Assembly (NCBI GenBank): GCA_901472505.1
Contig: LR590468.1
Span: 930,001-994,000 of the forward strand
Length of the DNA stretch: 64,000 nucleotides
Reading direction: 5' to 3'
DNA from: Proteus vulgaris
GTDB taxonomy: Bacteria > Pseudomonadota > Gammaproteobacteria > Enterobacterales > Enterobacteriaceae
In this document: positions 1 through 10,556 of the stretch, one piece after another
Layout: the number at the start of each line of letters is the position of its first letter
Position numbering within the stretch: the first letter of the stretch is position 1
Notes under the pieces: generated by a model
What the model was told of the DNA's origin: nothing
The model's database searches: none
Seen by the model: only the letters and a program-made list of their open reading frames with translations
Position numbers and translations under genes: made by a program

Positions 1-662
1 TCAACCGATATTTTACGTCCCATTGACCAATTTGGATGTGCACAAGCTTGGTCTGGCGTCATTGCCTCAAGTTCATCTAACGGGGTATAGCGAAAAGGTC
101 CACCAGATCCCGTTAGTAAAATACTGGTCACGCCTTCATCAGCTAAAGATGCATGGCCTAAATTTTCTTGGATAGTTTTAGGTAAACTTTGATAAATCGC
201 GTTATGTTCACTATCAATCGGCAATACAGTTGCGCCATACTTAGCCACCGCATCAAAAAAAAGACGCCCACTGGTTATCAGTGATTCTTTATTGGCTAAT
301 AAAATTCTTTTACCCTTTTCTATGGCTGCAAGTGTTGGTTTGAGTCCGGCAACACCGGTTATCGCAGACATAACTTGATCAGCTTCGTCAAGCGCTGCTA
401 TTTCATTAATTGCATGGGAGCCTGATAAGACTTCTGTTTTACAAGATGTATTTGCGAGTAACTGTTTAAGCTGATTTGCGCTTTGTTCATCAGACATCAC
501 AGCATATTTAGGTTGGAAGGTGACACATTGTTGCGCCATTTTATTTGTATTTTTTCCTGCAACTAAAGCAAGAACCTGATACTTATCAGGGTTATTTTCA
601 ATAACGGAAAGTGTGCTTGTTCCGATAGACCCTGTTGAGCCTAATATAGTTATTTGTTTCAT
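1..662 (-). CDS. dxr: 1-deoxy-D-xylulose 5-phosphate reductoisomerase, N-terminal part (cut by window edge)
   Basis: The first roughly 220 residues of DXP reductoisomerase, the NADPH-dependent enzyme that makes 2-C-methyl-D-erythritol 4-phosphate in the non-mevalonate isoprenoid pathway. The protein begins [14 protein letters not shown], the family's glycine-rich NADPH-binding loop. Further in are [12 protein letters not shown] and [10 protein letters not shown], both typical of the family. The start codon is the ATG at 660-662; the C-terminal half lies outside the window. It follows frr on the same strand about 190 bp downstream of the frr stop, with a terminator-like hairpin between them, as in the E. 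coli frr-dxr order. Identification is secure; only the truncation by the window limits it. Confidence 0.95.
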   Translation of the reverse strand, partial: MKQITILGSTGSIGTSTLSVIENNPDKYQVLALVAGKNTNKMAQQCVTFQPKYAVMSDEQSANQLKQLLANTSCKTEVLSGSHAINEIAALDEADQVMSAITGVAGLKPTLAAIEKGKRILLANKESLITSGRLFFDAVAKYGATVLPIDSEHNAIYQSLPKTIQENLGHASLADEGVTSILLTGSGGPFRYTPLDELEAMTPDQACAHPNWSMGRKISV

Positions 663-812
663 TTATTAATCAATCAGTATGTCTACAACGTTTTTAATTA
701 AAGAGAATTATATCAGTATGACAAGATAAATGAGGGAGAAAGATGAAAACTTTAATAAATAATGTGACTAAAAGAAGGTATTAAGCACGAATTTTCAAAT
801 AAATAACCAAAA

Positions 813-837
813 ATAATGCCGCTAAAAGCGGCATTAT
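813..837 (-). terminator. Rho-independent terminator after frr
   Basis: On the minus strand an 11-bp stem (ATAATGCCGCT paired with AGCGGCATTAT) is followed by a short T run. It lies just beyond the frr stop codon and probably ends the frr transcript before dxr. Confidence 0.75.
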
Positions 838-855
838 CAAAAAAAGATATAAAAA

Positions 856-1413
856 TTAGAATTCCATTAACTCTGCTTCTTTCAGCGCTAATGCATCATC
901 AATTTTTTTAATGAACATATCAGTTAATTTCTGAATGTCATCTTGTGAACGGCGTTCATCATCTTCGCTGATTTCTTTATCTTTCAGTAAGGCTTTTATT
1001 TTATCGTTAGCATCACGACGGATATTACGAACAGAAACGCGACCTTGCTCTGCATCACCACGAACAACTTTGATTAAGTCTTTACGACGTTCTTCAGTCA
1101 ATGGAGGTAGCGGAACACGAATAATTGCCCCAGCAGATGAAGGATTTAAACCTAAATCTGATGCCATAATCGCTTTTTCAACAGCTGGTGCTAAAGTACG
1201 GTCAAATACAGTGATTGCCAGTGTACGACCATCTTCTGCAACAACGTTAGCAACTTGATTTAATGGTGTTGGCGCTCCGTAGTATTCCACTACAATACCA
1301 TCTAAAAGGCTTGGAGACGCACGACCAGTACGAACTTTGTTAATCTGGCTTTTTAGTGCTTCAACGCTTTTATCCATGCGTTCTTGAGCATCTTTTTTGA
1401 TTTCATTAATCAC
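856..1413 (-). CDS. frr: Ribosome recycling factor
   Basis: RRF, which with EF-G splits post-termination ribosomes in the cytoplasm. I place the start at the GTG at 1411-1413, giving 185 residues beginning (M)[12 protein letters not shown], exactly the usual family length. E. coli frr also uses GTG. An AAGGG Shine-Dalgarno lies about 8 bases upstream. A longer open frame reaches 1503, but its extra 30 residues match nothing in the family. The [13 protein letters not shown] segment and the C-terminal helix ending [12 protein letters not shown] are typical. It follows pyrH by about 110 bp in the conserved rpsB-tsf-pyrH-frr order. Confidence 0.96.
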   Translation of the reverse strand: MINEIKKDAQERMDKSVEALKSQINKVRTGRASPSLLDGIVVEYYGAPTPLNQVANVVAEDGRTLAITVFDRTLAPAVEKAIMASDLGLNPSSAGAIIRVPLPPLTEERRKDLIKVVRGDAEQGRVSVRNIRRDANDKIKALLKDKEISEDDERRSQDDIQKLTDMFIKKIDDALALKEAELMEF

Positions 1414-1525
1414 GTTATAAACCCTTGGGAACTGGTTATCTTCCAGTCGATATAAAATGATATCGACATAAATGAATTGACGTACTCTAGATGTTAACGC
1501 CAAATTATACCGTTGTCTCTGTGTA

Positions 1526-2254
1526 TTAAGCGTGAGAAATCAAAGTTCCTTCACTTTCACCCATTACAACCCGACGTAATGCACCCGGTTTATTCATATT
1601 GAATACGCGGATAGGTAAATTATGATCTCGGGCTAATGTGAATGCAGCAAGATCCATGACTTTCAATTCACGTTCTAATACATCCTGATAAGTCAGTTTC
1701 TCATAAAGTACTGCATCAGGATCTTTGGTTGGATCGGCTGAATAAACGCCATCCACTTTCGTTGCTTTTAATACAACGTCAGCTTCAATTTCAATACCGC
1801 GTAAACACGCAGCTGAATCGGTAGTAAAGAATGGATTGCCTGTACCCGCCGAGAAAATAACCACACGGCCATGGCGTAATAAGCTAATTGCTTCCGCCCA
1901 ACTGTAGTTATCACAGACACCATTTAGTGGAAAGGCTGACATAAGGCGAGCATTAACATAAGCACGATGCAGTGCATCACGCATTGCTAAACCATTCATT
2001 ACTGTTGCGAGCATTCCCATGTGGTCACCCACAACACGGTTCATACCTGCCGCCGCAAGACCTGCGCCACGGAACAAGTTACCACCGCCAATTACGACAC
2101 CGACTTGTATACCCAATTCAACGAGTTCTTTGATTTCTTGAGCCATGCGATCAAGTACGCTCGCATCGATACCGAAACCTTCTGCGCCTTGTAGAGCTTC
2201 GCCACTCAGCTTTAATAAAATTCGCTGGTATACGGGTTTTGCATTGGTTGCCAT
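1526..2254 (-). CDS. pyrH: UMP kinase (uridylate kinase)
   Basis: Bacterial-type UMP kinase of the amino-acid-kinase fold. It phosphorylates UMP to UDP with ATP and is a hexamer regulated by GTP and UTP in related bacteria. The 242 residues match the E. coli length. Visible signatures are KLSGEALQG near the N-terminus (phosphate binding), [10 protein letters not shown] at about 57-66, [17 protein letters not shown] at about 77-93, and [13 protein letters not shown] at about 137-149. It lies between tsf and frr on the same strand. The tsf terminator-like hairpin is about 100 bp upstream, so pyrH may be read through or have its own promoter. Confidence 0.97.
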   Translation of the reverse strand: MATNAKPVYQRILLKLSGEALQGAEGFGIDASVLDRMAQEIKELVELGIQVGVVIGGGNLFRGAGLAAAGMNRVVGDHMGMLATVMNGLAMRDALHRAYVNARLMSAFPLNGVCDNYSWAEAISLLRHGRVVIFSAGTGNPFFTTDSAACLRGIEIEADVVLKATKVDGVYSADPTKDPDAVLYEKLTYQDVLERELKVMDLAAFTLARDHNLPIRVFNMNKPGALRRVVMGESEGTLISHA

Positions 2255-2351
2255 GGTGTTCTGTCCTAAGCAGATTAGTCAATTGGAGGTTTTAGATAGC
2301 TTCTCTTTTTAACAAAAAAAAGCAAACGGTCAGTGGAGATTGTAACAAAAT

Positions 2352-2373
2352 AGAACCGCCATAAGGCGGCTCT
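2352..2373 (-). terminator. Terminator-like hairpin after tsf
   Basis: The minus strand reads AGAGCCGCC-TTAT-GGCGGTTCT, a 9-bp stem with one G-U pair and a tetraloop, followed by ATTTTGTT. It lies 18 bp past the tsf stop. The short, broken T tract suggests partial termination between tsf and pyrH. Confidence 0.6.
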
Positions 2374-2390
2374 GTTAACGCATAGCGTTA

Positions 2391-3242
2391 TTATTTGCTC
2401 ATTGCAGCAACTTCAGCTGCGAAATCAGCTTCAACTTTCTCAATACCTTCACCCACTTCGAAACGAACGAAGTTGATAACATCAGCATTGTTTTCTTTCA
2501 GCAGTTCACCAACAGTTTTGCTTGGATCCATTACGAAATGCTGGCCAGTCAGAGAAATCTCACCGGTGAATTTGTTCATGCGACCAATAACCATTTTTTC
2601 TGCGATTTCGCGTGGTTTACCTGATTGCATTGCGATATCCATCTGAATTTGGTGTTCATGCTCAACAACGTCAGCAGGAACATCTTCAGGACGAACATAT
2701 TCTGGTTTGCTTGCAGCAACGTGCATAGCAATGTGTTTGATCAGTTCTTCGTTAGCGCCTTTAGCTGAAACTAAAACACCGATACGAGCACCGTGCAGAT
2801 AAGTACCTAATTCTTCAGCTTCTAATACAGCAACACGACGAATGTTGATGTTTTCACCGATTTTAGCAACTAATGCAGTACGTGCTTCTTCGAATTTAGC
2901 TTTCAGAGCTTCGATATCATCAGTTTTGTCTGCTAATACAGTAGCCATAACTTCTTTACCGAAAGCGATGAAACCAGCATCTTTAGCAACGAAGTCTGTT
3001 TCACAGTTCAATTCAACCAGCGCACCGAATTTACCATCAGTAGCAACTTCTGCAAGGATGATACCTTCAGCTGCAACACGGCCTGCTTTTTTAGCCGCTT
3101 TTGCTTGACCTGATTTACGCATGTTGTCAATTGCTAATTCGATATCACCATTAGCTTCAACTAGCGCTTTTTTACATTCCATCATGCCTGCGCCAGTACG
3201 TTCACGCAGTTCTTTTACCAATGCAGCGGTAATTCCAGACAT
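2391..3242 (-). CDS. tsf: Translation elongation factor Ts
   Basis: EF-Ts, the guanine nucleotide exchange factor that regenerates EF-Tu-GTP. It has 283 residues, the same as E. coli. The N-terminal UBA-like domain carries [15 protein letters not shown] at about 13-27, followed by the EF-Tu contact motif [13 protein letters not shown] at about 79-91. A good Shine-Dalgarno (AGGAAG) precedes the ATG at 3242. The gene follows rpsB by 135 bp with a strong hairpin in the gap, the classical rpsB-tsf operon arrangement in which tsf is expressed partly by read-through. Confidence 0.98.
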   Translation of the reverse strand: MSGITAALVKELRERTGAGMMECKKALVEANGDIELAIDNMRKSGQAKAAKKAGRVAAEGIILAEVATDGKFGALVELNCETDFVAKDAGFIAFGKEVMATVLADKTDDIEALKAKFEEARTALVAKIGENINIRRVAVLEAEELGTYLHGARIGVLVSAKGANEELIKHIAMHVAASKPEYVRPEDVPADVVEHEHQIQMDIAMQSGKPREIAEKMVIGRMNKFTGEISLTGQHFVMDPSKTVGELLKENNADVINFVRFEVGEGIEKVEADFAAEVAAMSK

Positions 3243-3302
3243 TTGTTTCTTCCTCGACTTTTCTATGGACTCGCCATAGATGTTCTCATAGCAGATGTGT
3301 AA

Positions 3303-3324
3303 AGGGGGCCTATTGAGGCCCCCT
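3303..3324 (-). terminator. rpsB-tsf intercistronic hairpin (attenuator)
   Basis: AGGGGGCC and GGCCCCCT form a perfect 8-bp, entirely GC-rich stem with a 6-base loop between rpsB and tsf. On the minus strand it is followed by TTTACAC rather than a long T run. That fits a partial terminator or RNA-processing hairpin that sets the S2 to EF-Ts ratio. Confidence 0.65.
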
Positions 3325-3377
3325 AACCAATATATAGCAATACCTGGTTAAATAAGGGCTCTTACGAGCATGCCTTA

Positions 3378-4298
<921 letters not shown>

Positions 4299-4304
4299 GC
4301 GCGC

Positions 4305-4310
4305 TTTATA
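4305..4310 (-). promoter_or_regulatory. rpsB promoter -10 element with GC-rich discriminator
   Basis: TATAAA on the minus strand is followed directly by GCGCGCC, a GC-rich discriminator typical of stringently controlled ribosomal promoters. E. coli rpsB has nearly the same GGTATAA-GCGC context. A -35 element is weak here (TGGTTT at about 17 bp spacing). Confidence 0.6.
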
Positions 4311-4413
4311 CCATAAATAACCTTAAGAAACCACTATTACTTGTGTTTGATAACGGCTTATTTGAGATAAAGTTAGGGATATTAACCAAAGAAAAAAGAG
4401 ATTATTAAAACAA

Positions 4414-4581
4414 TTACGGTGGATCTTGTTCTACTATCAAATCGCTAAGAAACACCAGAGAGAAAAGCGCAATAAGGAAAGACAACAAGATAAAGAAGGC
4501 GTAATGTGCGTGATTATTCTCGATATCAGACAGATTGCAAGCACCCTCTTTATTGGCATGCCTACTTTCTACTGATATCAT
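4414..4581 (-). CDS. Candidate small membrane protein (55 aa), unknown
   Basis: A 55-codon ORF lies in the map/rpsB divergent gap, with an ATG at 4579-4581. The protein has a polar N-terminal half (MISVESRHANKEGACNLSD) and a C-terminal hydrophobic segment of about 24 residues from YAFFILLSF to FLSDLIV, ending EQDPP, so it looks like a single-span membrane protein. No convincing Shine-Dalgarno precedes the ATG, and I do not recognise a family. A chance ORF in AT-rich DNA remains possible, but the clean polar/hydrophobic division is more ordered than expected by chance. Confidence 0.35.
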   Translation of the reverse strand: MISVESRHANKEGACNLSDIENNHAHYAFFILLSFLIALFSLVFLSDLIVEQDPP

Positions 4582-4700
4582 AAATAGTAATCAGAATTAT
4601 TTCTCATCATCATTCATTTAACCTGCAATACAAAATATGAAGCAACCCAATTGTGTTATCTCATACGTATTGTGGTTTTTAATCTAGACGAAGAACTCAA

Positions 4701-5502
4701 ATGGCTATTGTAATCAAGACAGAAGAAGATATTCAAAAAATGCGCGTCGCGGGTCGTCTTGCGGCAGAAGTTCTTGAAATTATCGCACCTTTCGTAAAAC
4801 CTGGCGTAAATACCGCTGAATTAGACCGTATTTGTCATGAACATATTGTTAATGTACAACAGGCAATCCCTGCTTGTCTAAACTATCACGGTTTCCCTAA
4901 ATCAGTCTGTATTTCTGTTAACGATGTTATTTGCCACGGTATTCCTAGCGAAGAAAAAATCCTTAAAGATGGCGATATTGTTAATATTGATGTCACTGTC
5001 ATTAAAGAAGGTTTTCATGGTGATACCTCAAAAATGTTTATCGTAGGGAAACCAACCATTCAAGGTGAGCGTTTGTGTCGTATCACCCAAGAAAGCCTAT
5101 ATTTTATAGCAATTAAAATGGTTAAACCAGGCATCCGTTTACGTGAATTAGGTAAAGCGATTCAAAAATTTGTTGAAGGCCATGATTTCTCTGTTGTTCG
5201 TGAATACTGTGGCCATGGTATCGGCGAAGGATTCCATGAAGAGCCACAAGTTCTGCACTACGATGCAGATGATAGCGGTGTTGTGTTACAAAAAGGCATG
5301 GCATTCACTATTGAACCTATGGTCAACACAGGCGATTACCGGTATTCGCACAATGAAAGATGGCTGGACTGTTAAAACCAAAGACAGAGGCTGGTCTGCG
5401 CAATATGAACACACCTTGGTGGTTACTGATAACGGCTGTGAAATCATGACGTTACGTAAAGAAGAAGAGCCGTTTATTTCGGCGGTATTAATTAACGAAT
5501 AA
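4701..5502 (+). CDS. map: Methionine aminopeptidase type I (single-base frameshift near the 3' end)
   Basis: Removes the initiator methionine from nascent proteins. The first frame carries the pita-bread fold with metal ligands D97 and D108 (NIDVTV, HGDTS), H172 ([13 protein letters not shown]) and E205 (TIEPMV), then stops after NTGDYR plus 10 foreign residues. The plus-one frame continues with [16 protein letters not shown] and the last ligand in AQYEHTLVV. An extra G at 5341-5342 (ACCGG for ACCG) explains the break; removing it gives 266 residues, against 264 in E. coli. Map is essential in E. coli, so this is probably a sequence error. It is divergent from rpsB and followed by a strong terminator. 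Confidence 0.93.
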
Positions 5503-5523
5503 CGCACTTCAATTTACAATGTA

Positions 5524-5560
5524 AAAGCGACATATTTTTTCGAGATATGTCGCTTTTTTT
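5524..5560 (+). terminator. Rho-independent terminator after map
   Basis: AAAGCGACATAT pairs with ATATGTCGCTTT, a 12-bp stem followed by T7. It lies 21 bp past the map stop, separating map from glnD. Confidence 0.85.
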
Positions 5561-5653
5561 ATTTTATTTGCAATGAAATAACAGAATTGCTAGTCAGGTT
5601 ATCGTTTTAACATTAGTCTTACTATCATAGGCAAACATTGAGTAAGAAGATGA

Positions 5654-8304
5654 ATGATGACTACTAAAAACGCATTTCAAACACAGCCCCCTTCCCCTTT
5701 TTTGCTGACGAAAAACACACAAAATCACACTGAATTAAAACAATCTATCGAACAATTTCAGTCTTGGTTAGCGGATGCTTTTTACCACGATGTTGATGTA
5801 ACTTTATTACTTCAAGCGCGTAGTCATTTTATCGACCAACTCTTAACTCAATTATGGCGTTACACTCAATTATCTGATTATCCTGATCTTAGTATTATTG
5901 CTGTGGGGGGCTATGGTAGACAAGAATTACATCCCCTTTCTGATATTGATCTTCTTTTTTTAAGTGATTCGCCTTTATCACCAGAAGTCTCTGATAAAGT
6001 GAGTAAATTAATTACCTTACTTTGGGATGTACGCCTTGAAATCGGTGCCAGCGTTAGAACAATGGAAGAGTGCCTTTTAGAAGGTCTCTCTGATTTAACA
6101 GTAGCGACAAATTTACTAGAAGCTCGTCTTGTTTGCGGTAATCAGTCACTTTATCAACAATTAATCAATCATATTTTCAGCCCAAGGATTTTGGCCATCA
6201 CCTGATTTTTTTTGCTGCCAAAATCGAAGAACAAAAACAGAGACATCAACGATTTCATAGCACCAGTTATAATCTTGAACCTGATATTAAAAATAGCCCT
6301 GGCGGCCTTCGCGATATTCACACTTTAATTTGGGTTGCTCATCGTCATTTTGGTGCAGCTTCTGTCTCTGAGATGGTAAATTTTGGCTTTTTAACTCCTG
6401 CAGAAGGGCAAGAACTACTGGAATGCCAATACACACTATGGAAAATTCGCTTTGCATTACACCTCGTACTTTCTCGCTACGATAATCGCCTACTGTTTGA
6501 TAGACAACTTAACGTTGCTCAATGTTTAAATTATCAAGGAGAAGCTAATCAGCCAGTTGAAAAAATGATGAAGGATTATTATCGGGTCACTCGCCGTGTC
6601 AGTGAGTTAAACGATATGCTACTTCAATTATTTGATGAAGCTATTCTTGCTTTACAACCTAATGTAAAACCTCGACCATTAGACAATGAATTTCAGCTAA
6701 GAGGCTCGCTAATTGATGTTGTCGACGATAGCTGCTTTCTTGATGATCCTATCGCTATTATGCGTCTATTTTTACGTATGGCAGAACATAAAGAGATCAC
6801 GGGAATTTATTCTACAACACTACGTCATTTACGTTATGCACGTCGTCATTTAGTCCAACCTTTATGTGAGTACCCACTAGCACGCAAAATTTTTATGCAG
6901 ATCTTGCGTCATCCTCACGCCGTTTCCGGTGCGTTCGTTCCTATGCACAAACACAGTGTCTTAGCAGCTTATTTCCCGCAATGGAACAATATTGTCGGTC
7001 AAATGCAGTTTGATTTATTCCATGCCTATACCGTTGATGAACACACTATTCGTGTTTTGCAAAAGCTGGAAAGCTTTGGTTTCTCTGAGAATCATGAAAA
7101 ACACCCACTTTGTGTTGAAATTTACCCAACACTTCCACAACTTGAATTACTTCGTTTAGCTGCACTTTTTCATGACATTGCTAAAGGTCGCCATGGTGAT
7201 CACTCAGAGCTAGGAGCACAAGATGTTGTTCTCTTTGCTCAACAACATGGTTTAAATAAGAGAGAATCTGCTTTAGTTGAATGGCTGGTTAGTCATCACT
7301 TACTTATGTCTGTCACAGCACAACGACGAGATATTCAAGATCCCGACATCATTTTTCAGTTTGCATCAGAAGTCAAAAATGAAAGCCGATTACGCTACCT
7401 TTTATGTTTAACTGTTGCTGATATCTGCGCGACCAACAGTAGTCTATGGAATAGTTGGAAACAGAGCTTATTACGTGAGCTTTTTCTATCGACAGAAACT
7501 CAATTACGCCAAGGTATGCATTCTATTCCTGATTTACGTGAACGCATCCGTCATCATCGTTTGCAAGCACTAACTATTTTACGTACAGAGCATGTTGATG
7601 AAGAAAAATTACAAGCAATTTGGGGGCGTTGTCACGCCGATTACTTTTTACGGCACACACCAGAAAAAATTGCATGGCATGCCCTTGCTTTAATTGAACA
7701 TAATAGTGCTGATCCCATGGTATTAATCAGCCAACAAACAGAACATGGTGGCACGGAAATATTTATTTGGTGCGCAGATAGGCCCTCTCTTTTTGCTTCC
7801 GTGGCAGGTGAGCTTGATAGACGTAATTTAAATATTCATAACGCACAGATATTTACCAATCGCGATAATATGGCTATGGATACCTTTATTGTACTTGAGC
7901 CTAATGGCAAGCCCCTTGCTCTTGATAGGTATAATGCTATCCGCAAAGCACTCATTCAAGTTGTATCAGCACCTTATAACGCCAATGCAAAAACACGTTT
8001 ATTACCTGCAAAATTACGCCATTTTGACGTTCCGACAAAAATTAATTTTGTCGCTTCTAATCATAATAAACGTACTTATATGGAATTATTTGCGCGTGAC
8101 CGCCCAGGATTACTAGCGATTATTGGTAAAGTTTTTGCTGATCTTTCATTGTCATTACATGGTGCAAGAATAACCACAATAGGTGAGCGTGTTGAAGACT
8201 TTTTCGTATTAACCGATAGCGAAAATAAGGCGTTAAACCAAAAAATGAAGGATGAAGTCGTAGAAAGGTTGACAAAAGCCCTAGTTTCAAAGGATAAAAT
8301 ATAG
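5654..8304 (+). CDS. glnD: Bifunctional uridylyltransferase/uridylyl-removing enzyme (frameshift at about 6190)
   Basis: GlnD senses glutamine and adds or removes UMP on the PII proteins GlnB and GlnK, controlling glutamine synthetase and the Ntr response. The N-terminal nucleotidyltransferase motif [19 protein letters not shown] is at about 85-103, with the catalytic D-x-D. An HD domain ([13 protein letters not shown]) and two C-terminal ACT domains follow, the second ending with [16 protein letters not shown]. The frame breaks at the T4 run 6189-6192, where one T appears missing: the later frame resumes [15 protein letters not shown]. With it restored the protein is 883 residues (E. coli 890). 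A weak start region: ATGATG at 5654. Confidence 0.93.
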
Positions 8305-8338
8305 GAACCCACGACAATACATATAGGAAATACTATTG

Positions 8339-9164
8339 ATGCAAGCATTACAATCTATTATTGATAACGCCTTTGAACATCGTGCAGATATCACCCCAAA
8401 CAACGTTGAGCCTCATATCCGTGATGCGATTAATAACGTTATTGAACAGCTAGACAGCGGAAAATTGCGGGTGGCAGAAAAAATTGACGGTCAGTGGGGT
8501 GACCCATCAATGGTTAAAAAAAGCGGTTCTACTCTCTTTTCGTATTAATCACAATCAAGTGATGGACGGCGGTGAAAGTCGCTATTTTGATAAAGTACCT
8601 ATGAAATTTGCTGATTATGATCAAGCACGTTTTGAAAAAGAAGGCTTTCGTGTTGTCCCACCTGCAGCCGTTAGACAAGGTGCTTATATCGCTCGTAATA
8701 CTGTTTTAATGCCTTCTTACGTTAATATCGGTGCTTACGTTGATGAAGGTAGCATGGTTGATACATGGGCAACGGTAGGCTCATGTGCCCAAATAGGCAA
8801 AAATGTTCACCTCTCTGGCGGTGTAGGAATTGGCGGTGTCTTAGAACCACTACAAGCAAACCCTACGATTATTGAAGATAACTGTTTTATTGGTGCTCGT
8901 TCTGAAATTGTTGAAGGTGTTATTGTTGAAGAAGGCGCAGTTATTTCAATGGGCGTTTATATTGGTCAAAGTACCAAGATTTATGACAGAGAAACAGGCG
9001 AAGTGCATTATGGTCGAGTTCCCGCAGGTTCTGTTGTTGTATCTGGTAATTTACCGTCGAAAGATGGACGCTACAGTCTTTACTGTGCCGTGATCGTGAA
9101 AAAAGTTGATGCTAAAACACGTGGAAAAGTTGGTATTAATGAATTGTTAAGAACTATCGACTAA
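8339..9164 (+). CDS. dapD: 2,3,4,5-tetrahydropyridine-2,6-dicarboxylate N-succinyltransferase (frameshift at 8496-8499)
   Basis: Succinyl-CoA-dependent acyltransferase of the diaminopimelate/lysine pathway. I take the ATG at 8339 ([18 protein letters not shown]), preceded by AGGA, rather than the TTG three bases earlier. The frame is lost at TGGGGTGACC, which should read TGGGTGACC to give the family's [17 protein letters not shown]; the extra G is in the run at 8496-8499. Corrected length is 274 residues, identical to E. coli. The C-terminal two-thirds is a left-handed beta-helix of hexapeptide repeats ([20 protein letters not shown]), ending [10 protein letters not shown]. It follows glnD by 34 bp. 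Confidence 0.95.
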
Positions 9165-9234
9165 TATAAGAACAGCGGATAGAATTAATTCTGTTCGCTA
9201 TTCTTTCATTCATCTTTCTATCAGGTGCCAATAT

Positions 9235-9621
9235 ATGTACGATAATTTAAAAAATTTAGGGATCCCGCATCCTGAAGATATTGACCGCTATACCCTACGC
9301 CAAGAAGCTAACAACGATATTTTAAAAATCTATTTCCGCAAAGACAAAGGTGAATTCTTTGCAAAAAGCGTAAAATTTAAATATCCACGCCAACGTAAAA
9401 CAATTTCTGATGGTCAATCAGGACAAGGTTTTAAAGAAGTAAATGAAATCAATACTAACTTACGTTATGTAATTGAAGAATTAGATCAAATTTGCCAACA
9501 AGACCAAGTAGAAGTCGATTTAAAACATAAAATCCTAGATGACTTGCGCCACCTTGAACATGTTGTAGCAAATAAAATTGCTGAAATTGAAGCTGATTTA
9601 GAAAAGCTGACTCGCCGTTAA
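9235..9621 (+). CDS. yaeH: UPF0325 family protein YaeH
   Basis: A conserved 128-residue enterobacterial protein of unknown function, equal in length to E. coli YaeH and clearly alike from [10 protein letters not shown] to the C-terminal [10 protein letters not shown]. The central stretch [19 protein letters not shown] is highly basic and the rest is helical with coiled-coil character. E. coli yaeH also lies next to dapD. A bidirectional terminator follows, shared with yqcA from the other strand. Confidence 0.93.
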   Translation: MYDNLKNLGIPHPEDIDRYTLRQEANNDILKIYFRKDKGEFFAKSVKFKYPRQRKTISDGQSGQGFKEVNEINTNLRYVIEELDQICQQDQVEVDLKHKILDDLRHLEHVVANKIAEIEADLEKLTRR

Positions 9622-9660
9622 TAACAGGCAATTTTAGCCCAATATAGGTTAGATTTATAA

Positions 9661-9706
9661 AAAACACCGCTTACTTACTGTATAAAGCAGAAACAAGCGG
9701 TGTTTT
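9661..9706. terminator. Bidirectional terminator between yaeH and yqcA
   Basis: AAAACACCGCTT and AAGCGGTGTTTT form a perfect 12-bp stem with A-rich and T-rich arms, so it can terminate convergent yaeH and yqcA transcripts. The loop is 22 bases. Confidence 0.8.
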
Positions 9707-9765
9707 AAAATCAAAAATATTATTCATTATTTTGTTAACCAACTAATTATTGGGTTATTTTTTAT

Positions 9766-10211
9766 TTAATCTAATAGATTGACCCAGTTTTCAAGCCAAT
9801 CTATTGCAAATACTTCTGGCTCTGCGACATCCATTCCGTCTATTTTCAATATTTCACCGATACGTTTTGCTTGGTGCTCCTGTAACAACTCATCAAACTT
9901 CATCCCCGCACCACAAAAGTAGTCATAGCTACTGTCACCTAACGCAATTAGACCGTAACTTAGGTTTGGCTGATATCCCACATTATCACGTAATTCATGA
10001 AATAAAGATGCGATAGTATCAGGTAAATCCCCTTGCCCTGTACTCGACGTTATCACTAATACGGTCGAATATTTTTTTCCAATCCACAAGAGTTCCTTCT
10101 TCATAAACATTAGCTTGGTGTTTATGCTCAAGTAAAATACGTTGAGCCTCTTCAGCAACCGCTAATGCATTTCCGTAAACTGTACCTACAAAAAATACCA
10201 ATTTTAGCCAT
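9766..10211 (-). CDS. yqcA: Flavodoxin YqcA (two single-base frameshifts)
   Basis: A short-chain flavodoxin. The start ATG at 10209-10211 gives MAKIGIF, then GTVYGNALAVAEEAQ, the FMN phosphate loop. The middle frame carries VLVITSSTGQGDLPDT and GLIALGDSSYDYFCGAG, the two flavin-flanking loops, ending WLENWVNLLD. Two homopolymers are one base too long: A6 at 10190-10195 and T7 at 10072-10078 (plus-strand view). Correcting both gives 147 residues, against 149 in E. coli YqcA. In E. coli yqcA directly follows truC and yqcC; here an unknown gene and ptsG lie between. The electron-transfer partner is not evident. Confidence 0.88.
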
Positions 10212-10401
10212 AATGATTACCTACTTTATGCGGTTTAAAATTCAATAAACTTAGTTTGCCTAACATATAGAAATTTAATCTTTATCTCAAGCTTCAGTGT
10301 CTTTAATTACTTAATCTCATCCTTAAACTCATTAGAATAAATAAAATACTTATTATATTTTCATTAACAACATCTTAGTTATCAATAACTCCTTTATGCC
10401 T

Positions 10402-10542
10402 TTATTTAACAATAAGCATGTTGAAAATTTTATTCCATTCTTTTCTTTCTTTTGAAAAAAGCCAAAGAATATCATTTTTAGGTTTTGATTCTTTTAAAGT
10501 TTTTGTTATTAGTTTATTAGCCCACTCAGGTAGTTTTTCCAT
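10402..10542 (-). CDS. Small AT-rich ORF (46 aa), unknown
   Basis: This 46-codon ORF begins at the ATG at 10540-10542, 14 bases past the stop of the larger AT-rich gene and on the same strand, so it may be translationally coupled. The protein starts MEKLPEWANKLITKTLKE and continues with KNDILWLFSKERKEW; it is basic and rich in lysine, with four tryptophans in 46 residues. That composition is unusual for random AT-rich DNA. It could also be a displaced C-terminus of the upstream gene if there is another indel. No family recognised. Confidence 0.4.
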   Translation of the reverse strand: MEKLPEWANKLITKTLKESKPKNDILWLFSKERKEWNKIFNMLIVK

Positions 10543-10556
10543 CTTTAAAATTATCG

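Noticed and set aside
935..1258. Open frame of 107 codons antisense to frr
   Set aside because: Ser/Arg-rich shadow of a highly conserved gene, with no ribosome-binding site; the same applies to antisense frames within tsf, rpsB, recB and ptrA.
1414..1503. Thirty-codon N-terminal extension of frr
   Set aside because: The GTG at 1413 has a proper Shine-Dalgarno and gives the exact family length.
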